A DNA stretch of 21,913 bases, taken from contig JBBQBQ010000026.1 of NCBI GenBank assembly GCA_038317685.1, forward strand, positions 1 through 21,913, given 5' to 3'. Of the stretch, positions 15,482 through 21,913 are shown piece after piece. The position numbers and the translations under genes were made by a program. How positions within the stretch are numbered: position 1 is the stretch's first letter; each line of letters opens with the position of its first letter. The DNA comes from JBBQBQ01 sp038317685. Its GTDB lineage: Bacteria; Desulfobacterota; Desulfuromonadia; Desulfuromonadales; DDH964. Under the pieces are notes generated by a model that ran no database searches, had not been told where the DNA came from, and worked only from the letters and a program-made list of their open reading frames with translations.

Positions 15482-16384
15482 ATGAGCTTTATTGAGCATT
15501 TCGGACTGGAGCGGGAGCCCTTTTCAAACGCTCCCGATGCTCGCTTCTATTTCAATAGCGACCAGCATGGGCGGGCTCTGTTGCGGTTGATGTATGCCGT
15601 CGACTCCAATAAGGGGCTGGCGGTTTTGGTCGGCGGAGTCGGGACCGGCAAAACCACCCTGGCTCGGCGGATGCTGGACAGCCTCCCCGACGAAAGTTAC
15701 GAGTCGTCGCTGCTGGTCATGATCCATTCCGGGATTACCCCCGAATGGATTCTGACCCGGATTGCCATGCAGCTCGGTGTCGACAACCCTGGCACTGACC
15801 GCCTTGCCCTGTTGCGGCAGCTCTATGACCGGTTGCTGCAGATCGAGCAGGCGGGCCGCAAGGCTGTGGTCCTGATCGACGAGGCGCAGATGCTGCAGAG
15901 CCGTGAATTGATGGAGGAGTTTCGAGGTCTTCTTAACCTGGAAATCCCGGGTAAAAAACTCTTGAATATTATTTTTTTCGGCCTGCCGGAGGTCGAAAGC
16001 TGCCTGCAGCTCGATGAACCCCTCGCCCAGCGGGTGGCCGTCAAGTTTCATCTAAAGTCCCTGACCGGAGACATCACTGAATCCTACATCAGGCACCGCC
16101 TGCGGGTGGCGGGTGCCAAACGGATGCTTTTCGCTGCCGATGCCATTCCGCTGATCCATAGTTTTACCGGTGGGGTGCCCCGACTCATCAACACCGTTTG
16201 TGATAATTGTCTGTTCGAGGCGTTTCTCCGCCGTCAGGCAACCGTCGACATCGGAGTGGTGAACAGTGTTGCCGGCGACCTGGGGCTGCTGCGACAGCCC
16301 GGAGTGGAATCTGAACGAGAGAAGCAGAGTTCCGATCTGGACGAAATCGAAAGTATGCTGGACCGTCTCGAACAGAAATTCTGA
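15482..16384 (+). CDS. ExeA/GspA-like AAA ATPase
   Basis: The product has 300 residues. It begins MSFIEHFGLEREPFSNAPD, the typical start of ExeA-type ATPases, followed by a Walker A motif GGVGTGKT (51-58), Walker B VVLIDEAQ (129-136, Asp133 and Glu134), a sensor region (LNIIFFGLPEV) and TGGVPRLINTVCDNCL in the lid domain. ExeA/GspA proteins help assemble the type II secretion pore and bind peptidoglycan through a periplasmic part. Here only the ATPase remains, with a short acidic tail and no membrane span, so that role is not implied. The ATG at 15482 is favoured over a TTG at 15467; ribosome site weak. It is probably co-transcribed with the TPR gene, and a possible terminator follows. Confidence 0.88.
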   Translation: MSFIEHFGLEREPFSNAPDARFYFNSDQHGRALLRLMYAVDSNKGLAVLVGGVGTGKTTLARRMLDSLPDESYESSLLVMIHSGITPEWILTRIAMQLGVDNPGTDRLALLRQLYDRLLQIEQAGRKAVVLIDEAQMLQSRELMEEFRGLLNLEIPGKKLLNIIFFGLPEVESCLQLDEPLAQRVAVKFHLKSLTGDITESYIRHRLRVAGAKRMLFAADAIPLIHSFTGGVPRLINTVCDNCLFEAFLRRQATVDIGVVNSVAGDLGLLRQPGVESEREKQSSDLDEIESMLDRLEQKF

Positions 16385-16416
16385 CGCCGGACGGTAACGG
16401 TTTCCCATCCCTTGAT

Positions 16417-16436
16417 CGGCCGGTCTTCTCCGGCCG
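16417..16436 (+). terminator. Possible terminator after the AAA ATPase gene
   Basis: CGGCCGG (16417-16423) pairs perfectly with CCGGCCG (16430-16436) around a TCTTCT loop. It is followed by TTGCTGTTT, an interrupted T run, so termination may be partial. It lies in the 91-nt gap before mutL, followed by a G9 run (16446-16454). Confidence 0.5.
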
Positions 16437-16475
16437 TTGCTGTTTGGGGGGGGGACAAGCTGAAAAGGTGACTCG

Positions 16476-18320
16476 ATGAAGGCCAGAATTAGAATCCTCC
16501 CCGAACAACTCTGTAACCAAATCGCCGCCGGCGAGGTGGTCGAGCGTCCTGCTTCAGTCGTCAAGGAGTTACTTGAAAATGCCTTGGATGCCGGCGCCGG
16601 GGAAATTCTGGTGGAGGTGGAGGCCGGAGGAAAACGCCTGATCCGAATCATTGATGACGGTTCGGGAATGGGACGGGATGACGTCCTGCTTTGTGTCGAG
16701 CGCCATGCAACCAGCAAAATCGCCGTCAATGATGATCTTTTCCGCCTGCAAACCTTCGGTTTCCGGGGTGAAGCCCTGCCGTCGATTGCGGCGGTCAGCC
16801 GGCTGACCATCTCCAGCCGGACCGCCGAGGCCGAGGCCGGCTGGGAAGTATATCTGGAAGGCGGGGTGGTGCGCCGCTCGGGTGCAATCGGGATTCCGAC
16901 GGGAACAACCGTGGAGGTCCGCAATCTCTTTTTCAATACCCCGGCCAGGCGCAAATTCCTGCGTCGGGACGAAACCGAACTTGGTCACGTCGGGGAGGTT
17001 GTCACCAAGACCGCCCTGGCCCATGCCGAAGTCCGGTTTCGGCTGGTCCATAATGGCCGGACCCTTCTCGACGTCTATCGCCAGCATTCCTTGGAGGAGC
17101 GGGTGGCCAGCTTGCTGGGCAGGCCGCTGTTGGAGGAGCTGCTCCCCTTGTGCCGCTCCGGGGAGCGGGGGCTGGCGATGCACGGTCTGGTGGCTCAGCC
17201 CAGCCGGAACCGGTCGGCCGGCAGTGCCATTTACACCTATATCAACGGCCGCTACATCCGGGATCGGGTCGTGCAGCACGCCATCCTCGAAGGCTATCGA
17301 AACCTGTTGCCGAAAGGCCGATATCCGATGGCTGTCCTCTTTCTTGATATGGATCCGGAATTGGTGGATGTCAATGTCCATCCCACCAAGCACGAAGTGA
17401 GGTTTCGGGAACAAGGGGAGGTCCACGACTTCATCGTCGCAGCTTTGCGGGACACCTTGCGGCCGAGCGGCTGGCTCGCCGGTCGTCATCCGACTCCGGG
17501 GTCGCCGGGATTGGATGCGCCTGTTCCCAACGGCGGGGTCGTTCCCCCACCGCCCCTGGAAGTTCCAGGCGATCCGCCCCATCAGATTCAGGAAACCTTG
17601 GGGCGCTACGCGCAGACGGCATCTCTGGCCATGCCGTCGAGGGCAGCCGCACCGTTGGAGCCCGCGAGTGAGACCAGCCCTTGCCCGGAGCAGCCCGACT
17701 TCAGAAACGCCGTCCTTCCAGCGATGGATGATCCGGGGTTCTTTGGAGGACTGACAGTTCTCGGCCAATTCCGGCGCAGCTATATCCTCTGCCAGGATGG
17801 CGACGATCTGCTGATCATCGACCAGCACGCAGCCCATGAACGGATCGGCTTTGAGCGACTCAAAGCCCAATTTCTGGCGGGCGGTATTGAACGACAGCGA
17901 CTCCTTTTTCCGACCATCCTCGAGCTCACCTTTCGGGACGCTGCCGTCATGTCGGAACAGCAGGACGAACTGGCCCGTCTCGGTTTCGAGGTCGAGCCCT
18001 TCGGCGGGAATGCCTTTGCCGTCAAGGCCGTTCCCCAACTGCTGGCCGATACGCCGGTCGAAGGAATGGTTCGCGACCTGATTGCCGACCTGGCGAGCAT
18101 CGGGCGGAGCGGCGTGATCGAAGCGGCCCTGGACCGTTTACTCATCGGCATGGCCTGCCATGGCATGGTGCGGGCCAATCAGTCCCTCAATCCGGTACAG
18201 ATCCGGGCCTTGCTGCTGGACCTCGATGGGGTCGATTTCCGCGGGCACTGTCCCCACGGCCGCCCAGTGCTGCAGCGGCTGACCCTGACGGAGATCGAAC
18301 GGATGTTCAAACGGAAATGA
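16476..18320 (+). CDS. mutL: DNA mismatch repair protein MutL, endonuclease type
   Basis: The product has 614 residues. The N-terminal GHKL ATPase domain shows NQIAAGEVVERPASVVKELL with catalytic Glu31 and metal-binding Asn35, DDGSGMG (60-66), ERHATSKI, GFRGEALPSIAAVS (95-108) and GTTVEVRNLFFNTPARRKFL. A proline-rich linker spans about 335-415. The C-terminal domain has DQHAAHERIGFE (449-460), the DQHA-x2-E-x4-E motif of MutL proteins that nick DNA themselves, plus ACHGMVRAN and CPHGRP (592-597), which complete the metal site. This is the type found in bacteria without MutH. AAGGTG precedes the ATG. miaA follows 40 nt downstream, the common mutL-miaA-hfq order. Confidence 0.97.
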   Translation: MKARIRILPEQLCNQIAAGEVVERPASVVKELLENALDAGAGEILVEVEAGGKRLIRIIDDGSGMGRDDVLLCVERHATSKIAVNDDLFRLQTFGFRGEALPSIAAVSRLTISSRTAEAEAGWEVYLEGGVVRRSGAIGIPTGTTVEVRNLFFNTPARRKFLRRDETELGHVGEVVTKTALAHAEVRFRLVHNGRTLLDVYRQHSLEERVASLLGRPLLEELLPLCRSGERGLAMHGLVAQPSRNRSAGSAIYTYINGRYIRDRVVQHAILEGYRNLLPKGRYPMAVLFLDMDPELVDVNVHPTKHEVRFREQGEVHDFIVAALRDTLRPSGWLAGRHPTPGSPGLDAPVPNGGVVPPPPLEVPGDPPHQIQETLGRYAQTASLAMPSRAAAPLEPASETSPCPEQPDFRNAVLPAMDDPGFFGGLTVLGQFRRSYILCQDGDDLLIIDQHAAHERIGFERLKAQFLAGGIERQRLLFPTILELTFRDAAVMSEQQDELARLGFEVEPFGGNAFAVKAVPQLLADTPVEGMVRDLIADLASIGRSGVIEAALDRLLIGMACHGMVRANQSLNPVQIRALLLDLDGVDFRGHCPHGRPVLQRLTLTEIERMFKRK

Positions 18321-18360
18321 CCGTCGGCACCGACCCGATGGATGGCGCTGCGAAGGAAAG

Positions 18361-19335
18361 GTGGCAGGACCCTTGTTTAATTCCGAACCAGTCCGAGACG
18401 TTGCAGGAATCGACGAGCGTCCCCGACTCGTGGTCATCTGCGGCCCGACTGCGAGCGGCAAGACGCGTCTGGCCCTGACCTTGGACGAGAGCTTCTCGGT
18501 GGAGGTGGTCTCGGCGGATTCCCGCCAGGTTTATCGCGGCATGGATATCGGCACTGCCAAGGCGACCCTCGCTGAACGACAGCGGGTGCCCCATCATCTG
18601 CTCGACGTCGTACCCCCGGACCAGGATTTTTCCGTTGCCGATTTCGTCAAGCTTGCCGGACCTGCCATCACCGAAATCCGAGGCCGCGGACGGCTGCCGT
18701 TGCTGGTCGGAGGGACCGGGCTATATATCCGTGCCCTCATTTCCGGGCTGATCGACGCCCCCGGAGAGGATCCTGCCCTGCGCCAACGGTTGCAAAACGA
18801 GGAATTCCGGGGTGGGGAGGGAACGCTCTTCCGGAAGCTGGAGGAGGTCGATCCGGGAGCCGCCCAGGCCATCCACCCGCGCAATCTGGTGCGGATCATC
18901 CGTGCCTTGGAAGTCTTGGAACTCACCGGTCGCCCCATGTCCGCCTGGCAAGCGGATCATCGCTTCACCGATTGTCCCTATCGGCTGCTGACCTTTGGCA
19001 TGAACATCGCGCCGGAGGTTTTGCAGAGCCGGATTGCCGAGCGGGTCGGTGACATGCTGGAGCAGGGGTTGCTGGCCGAGGTGGAAGGCTTGCTGGCGGC
19101 GGGGTATCAATCAGGCCTGAAAGCCATGCAGACTATCGGTTACCGGGAGACAGTGGCCTTCCTGGCCGGGCATCATACCGCTGAGGAGATGAGAAGCGAG
19201 ATCGTTCGCAATACTCGCCGCTACGCCAAGCGCCAAGGGACCTGGTTTCGCAGAGACAAATCAATAATTTGGGTTGATTCCTTGCGAGAGTCTGCTAGAA
19301 TCCTGTCGTCGATTGATGATTTTATGAACGATTGA
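18361..19335 (+). CDS. miaA: tRNA dimethylallyltransferase
   Basis: The product has about 324 residues. MiaA adds a dimethylallyl group to A37 of tRNAs that read codons starting with U. It shows the P-loop VICGPTASGKT (25-35), SADSRQVYRGMDIGTAK (51-67) with the conserved catalytic Asp53, HHLLDVVPP, LLVGGTGLYIRAL, HPRNLVRIIRALEV, the QTIGYRE segment and RNTRRYAKRQGTWFRRD near the end. The start is either GTG 18361, whose AAGGA site is only 3 nt away, or TTG 18373, which has AAGGTGG 8 nt upstream; the residues in between are not conserved. It is co-transcribed with mutL and hfq by spacing. Confidence 0.96.
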   Translation: MAGPLFNSEPVRDVAGIDERPRLVVICGPTASGKTRLALTLDESFSVEVVSADSRQVYRGMDIGTAKATLAERQRVPHHLLDVVPPDQDFSVADFVKLAGPAITEIRGRGRLPLLVGGTGLYIRALISGLIDAPGEDPALRQRLQNEEFRGGEGTLFRKLEEVDPGAAQAIHPRNLVRIIRALEVLELTGRPMSAWQADHRFTDCPYRLLTFGMNIAPEVLQSRIAERVGDMLEQGLLAEVEGLLAAGYQSGLKAMQTIGYRETVAFLAGHHTAEEMRSEIVRNTRRYAKRQGTWFRRDKSIIWVDSLRESARILSSIDDFMND

Positions 19336-19345
19336 AGGAGCGGAT

Positions 19346-19579
19346 ATGGCAAAGACCCCATTCAACATCCAGGATCAGTACCTCAATCAAGCCCGCAAAG
19401 AGCGGGTGCGCGTCACCGTCGTTATGATGTCGGGAGAGAAACTCGAAGGTTACATCAAGTCTTTCGACAGCTTTTGTGTCCTAGTTGAAAGCGGCGGAGA
19501 CATCCTTCTCTACAAACACGCTGTTTCATCCATTACCTCCACCGATGGGTCATTCCGGCTCCATGGAGGCAAGGACTGA
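19346..19579 (+). CDS. hfq: RNA chaperone Hfq
   Basis: The product has 77 residues. Hfq forms a hexameric Sm ring that pairs small RNAs with mRNAs. The start NIQDQYLNQARKERVRVTV carries the proximal-face Gln9 and a basic rim patch (RKER, 17-20). The Sm1 motif GEKLEGYIKSFDSFCVLV and Sm2 motif YKHAVSSI (56-63, with the Tyr-Lys-His triad) are intact. The C-terminal tail is very short, about ten residues past the core, unlike the long tail of E. coli. AAGGAG stands 5 nt before the ATG, 10 nt after the miaA stop. No terminator is evident after the gene. Confidence 0.97.
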   Translation: MAKTPFNIQDQYLNQARKERVRVTVVMMSGEKLEGYIKSFDSFCVLVESGGDILLYKHAVSSITSTDGSFRLHGGKD

Positions 19580-19785
19580 TCCACCCTTTTCACGGTTTTT
19601 ACGAGGCACGATTGATGGGTCCCTGTGCGGAGGGTTGTCATTTCTCCTTCCGGCGGGGACCTTCGTGTTTTTCTTTTGGCAACCTGGCAAGCGTTGGAAA
19701 TGAACCATGAATTCGGTGAGGGATTCATTCTCCGGCCAACCCCCTTGGGGGCGATTAGCGCTGACGAACATGGGTCGGTAGGGTG
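19580..19785 (+). other. Intergenic region hfq to AI-2E family gene, with possible small ORF
   Basis: About 206 bases without a recognised gene. I see no clear terminator, tRNA or known riboswitch. A small frame is open from a GTG at 19625 (53 codons) or an ATG at 19700 (28 codons, MNHEFGEGFILRPTPLGAIS...) to a TGA at 19784-19786. That TGA overlaps the ATG of the next gene (TGATG). A short C5-TT-G5 palindrome lies around 19739-19751. The small product resembles nothing I know, and its third-codon GC is lower than in the neighbouring genes. Confidence 0.35.
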
Positions 19786-20877
19786 ATGAATCGTCATTTT
19801 TGGGGATATTTCGGCGCTTTGCTGGTCGTCGGTCTGTTGGCCGGGCTGCTGACTCTGGTCAGTTCCGTGGCGGTCCCGTTCCTGCTGGCACTCCTTCTGG
19901 CTTATTGTCTCGATCCGGCGGTGCAGCGCCTGGAGCGGCTGCGGTTGCCGAGGTCCGTAGCGATCGGTTTGGTCTTTGGAATATTCCTGTCGCTGGCCAT
20001 CGCCTTGCTGCTGTTTCTGGTGCCGGCGATGAGCCGGGAGCTGGTTGTCATTCAACAAGCCCTCCCCGAATATGCCAGCAACCTGGTGGCCGCGGTTCCA
20101 CAGCCGGTCCTGGAACGGTTGGGAATCTCAACTGCGGGAAATCTCCAAACCTTGCTGGAACAGACCCTCGGAGGGGTGAAAAATCTCTCCCTGGATGTTG
20201 TCAAACAGGTGCTGGTCTTTGTCTCTCGGGCCTTCACCACCACCATCGGGTTTGTGGTAGCGGTCCTCGGGTATTTCATCATTCCCATCTACCTGTATTA
20301 TCTCCTGGTAGACCTTGAGCGGCTAAAGAGCGGATTTTTCAAGCTGATCCCTCCCCGGGATCGGCCGGGGGCAGAAAGACTTGTGCGGGAAATCAGCCAG
20401 GTGCTGGGCGCCTTCCTGCGTGGGCAGCTCAGCGTCTGCATGGTCCTTGCGATCCTCTATAGCCTCGGTCTGGTTCTGATCGGTGTGGATCTGGCTCTGG
20501 TCATCGGTATCGGTTCCGGATTGGCTTTTATCATCCCCTACCTTGGAACGATTCTAGGGATTCTCATCGCCGGTACCATGGCGGCGGTCAAGTTTCAGGA
20601 TCTGCTCCATCCCCTGATGGTCGTCGGCTGGTTCGCTCTGGTTCAGGCACTGGAGGGGATTGTCATCACTCCCCGTCTGGTCGGAAAAAGCGTCGGCCTT
20701 CATCCAATGATGATCATTCTGGCCGTCCTTATCGGTGGGGAACTCTTTGGATTTTTCGGCCTTCTTCTCGCGGTTCCAGTCACAGCCGCCCTCAACGTCC
20801 TCTTCGGACACTTGCTGGGAGCTTACCGCTCCTCCGATTTTTATCTGGCCCGAGCTAGTGAGGAAGGGCATGGTTGA
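19786..20877 (+). CDS. AI-2E family (PerM-like) membrane transporter
   Basis: The product has 363 residues and about seven or eight hydrophobic spans. MNRHFWGYFGALLVVGLL and the second span with FLLALLLAYCLDPAVQRLERLRLPRSVAI fit the AI-2E/PerM family. Family features later are FIIPIYLYYLLVD, a cytoplasmic segment, the helical VLGAFLRGQLSVCMVLAILYSLGL, PYLGTILGI and LEGIVITPRLVGKSVGLHP. Members have been linked to AI-2 export or to Na+/H+ exchange, so the substrate cannot be named. The ATG at 19786 overlaps the TGA of a small upstream ORF; a GTG one codon earlier (19783) is also possible. Neither has a well-spaced ribosome site. The 3' end overlaps the next gene by 8 nt. Confidence 0.88.
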   Translation: MNRHFWGYFGALLVVGLLAGLLTLVSSVAVPFLLALLLAYCLDPAVQRLERLRLPRSVAIGLVFGIFLSLAIALLLFLVPAMSRELVVIQQALPEYASNLVAAVPQPVLERLGISTAGNLQTLLEQTLGGVKNLSLDVVKQVLVFVSRAFTTTIGFVVAVLGYFIIPIYLYYLLVDLERLKSGFFKLIPPRDRPGAERLVREISQVLGAFLRGQLSVCMVLAILYSLGLVLIGVDLALVIGIGSGLAFIIPYLGTILGILIAGTMAAVKFQDLLHPLMVVGWFALVQALEGIVITPRLVGKSVGLHPMMIILAVLIGGELFGFFGLLLAVPVTAALNVLFGHLLGAYRSSDFYLARASEEGHG

Positions 20878-21913
20878 AATCCTGTCTGTCGCTCCTGGGA
20901 GCATCGCCTCAGAACTCGAGCTTGAAGCTGGTGACTGGCTTATGGCCATCAACGGTGAGCCGGTCCGCGACCTCCTTGATTTCGAACTTTACCAGGTGGC
21001 CGAGGAACTCCTGTTGGAGGTGCGCAAGCCGAACGGCGAACTCTGGGACCTTGAACTTGAGAAAGATGCGGCGGAACCCCTCGGATTGGAACTCGAGCAT
21101 CCCGAACCTACCCAATGCGGCAATAACTGTCTCTTCTGTTTCGTTCACCAATTGCCCAAAGGGATGCGTCCTACCCTTTATGTGAAGGACGAGGATTACC
21201 GGTTCTCCTATCTCTACGGCGCTTATGTCACTTTGACCAATGTTGCCGAAGCCGAGATTACGCGGATCATCGACCAGCATCTTTCCCCTTTGTACGTTTC
21301 GGTTCATGCCACTGAAGAACCACTGCGGGAACGGCTGCTGGGGCGGAAGGGGCCGCCGGTCCTCGAGTTGCTAAGGCGTCTGACGGCCGGCGGAATCGAA
21401 ATCCATACCCAGGTGGTGCTCTGCCCGGAGATCAACGACGGACCGGTTCTGGAACGAACAGTGGTCGAGCTTCAGGCGCTCTACCCCAAGGTTCGCAGCT
21501 TGGCGGTGGTCCCCGTCGGCCTGACTGGTTACCGGCAGCGGTTGCCGCAGTTGCGATCCGTTGGGAAGACCGAGGCCGCAACCCTTGTCGACAGAATTCA
21601 CACCTGGCAGGAGCTCTTTCAATCCGCCAGCGGGAGTCGCTTCGTATTCGCCGCTGACGAGCTTTACCTCAAGGCCGGGCGAGAGGTCCCTTCCCTTGCT
21701 GCTTACGAGGATCTGCCGCAACTCGAAAACGGCGTCGGGCTCCTCGCATTGTTCCGCGATGAAGCGGAGGAAGTTCTGGCTGAGGCCAGCCCGCTGAACC
21801 TCGGTCCAGTGACGGTCGTGACCGGCGAATCGGCTTTCCCTGAGATTTCCCTCTTTGTATCGGCGCTGACTAGGGCCACCGGTGTCGCTATCGAACTCAT
21901 CCCGGCCGCCAAC
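20870..21913 (+). CDS. DUF512 family protein with PDZ-like domain and Cys3 cluster motif (partial)
   Basis: The frame is open from ATG 20870 to the window end, giving 348 residues without a stop; the 3' end is missing. Residues 1 to about 62 are a PDZ-like domain (ILSVAPGSIASELELEAGDW, then MAINGEPVRDLLDFELY). A cluster motif CGNNCLFC follows (Cys83, Cys87, Cys90), with FVHQLPKGMRPTLYVKDEDYRFSYLYGAYVTLTN after it, then a TIM-barrel-like region (LYVSVHATEEPLRERLLGR, IEIHTQVVLCPEINDG, AVVPVGLTGYR) as in DUF512 proteins, which are related to radical SAM enzymes. The function is unknown. It overlaps the AI-2E family gene by 8 nt, so it belongs to the same operon. A GGAAGGG ribosome site stands just before the ATG, with close spacing. 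Confidence 0.9.
   Translation, partial: MVEILSVAPGSIASELELEAGDWLMAINGEPVRDLLDFELYQVAEELLLEVRKPNGELWDLELEKDAAEPLGLELEHPEPTQCGNNCLFCFVHQLPKGMRPTLYVKDEDYRFSYLYGAYVTLTNVAEAEITRIIDQHLSPLYVSVHATEEPLRERLLGRKGPPVLELLRRLTAGGIEIHTQVVLCPEINDGPVLERTVVELQALYPKVRSLAVVPVGLTGYRQRLPQLRSVGKTEAATLVDRIHTWQELFQSASGSRFVFAADELYLKAGREVPSLAAYEDLPQLENGVGLLALFRDEAEEVLAEASPLNLGPVTVVTGESAFPEISLFVSALTRATGVAIELIPAAN

Noticed and set aside
16569..18038. Long minus-strand open frame (489 codons) opposite mutL
   Set aside because: No family motifs; it is the shadow of mutL, whose motifs are complete on the plus strand.
19670..19700. Possible sigma-54 promoter (TTGGCAACCTGGCAAGC)
   Set aside because: The spacing between the GG and GC elements is off by one, and the -12 element TTGC is missing.
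19690..19782. Possible riboswitch in the hfq downstream region (c-di-GMP or fluoride type)
   Set aside because: Some stems resemble these classes, but the conserved loop sequences of neither class could be matched by eye.

Overview
This window is about 22 kb of a GC-rich bacterial chromosome made of densely packed housekeeping genes. The gene set and gene order suggest a member of the Desulfuromonadales/Geobacter group of the former Deltaproteobacteria. The pointers are rel-ridA beside rpmB, a fused DHH-CBS-poly(A) polymerase-like protein, an M50 protease with scpA, scpB and rluB, and mutL-miaA-hfq. This placement is an inference from remembered gene neighbourhoods, not from a database search. 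I see no mobile elements, phage genes, CRISPR arrays, tRNAs or rRNAs. No stretch longer than 300 bases lacks a gene; the largest gaps are 4589-4841 and 19580-19785.

Layout. Positions 2-744 (+) hold the end of a Rel/SpoT (p)ppGpp enzyme and ridA. A perfect 14-bp hairpin flanked by A and T runs (785-825) separates them from convergent rpmB (850-1041, -). Positions 1141-4588 (-) are a four-gene operon, purM-purN-DUF523-orphan Rossmann protein, joined by short gaps and one ATGA overlap. A divergent control region (about 4590-4840) carries a promoter in each direction. Positions 4842-7185 (+) are rimI-pyrK-pyrD, so purine and pyrimidine synthesis genes diverge from one short region. Positions 7353-12887 (+) hold the DHH-CBS-nucleotidyltransferase fusion, a site-2-type membrane protease, the condensin partners scpA and scpB, and an rRNA pseudouridine synthase. 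Positions 13077-16384 (+) hold a large TPR protein with an acidic repeat linker, followed by an ExeA-like AAA ATPase. Positions 16476-21913 (+) are mutL-miaA-hfq, an AI-2E-family membrane protein and the start of a DUF512 PDZ/Fe-S protein cut by the window edge.

How the genes relate. purM and purN act at steps 5 and 3 of IMP synthesis. pyrK and pyrD form the NAD-linked dihydroorotate dehydrogenase. ScpA and ScpB assemble with SMC for chromosome segregation. MutL carries a metal-dependent endonuclease motif, which fits a mismatch repair system without MutH.

I found no clearly new multi-gene system. The items most worth a second look are the DUF523 plus CXXCH-bearing orphan flavoprotein-like pair inside the purine operon, the DHH-CBS-nucleotidyltransferase fusion, the TPR/AAA pair with its hexamer repeat, the G-rich spacers of the two divergent promoters, and a small ORF whose stop overlaps the start of the AI-2E-family gene.
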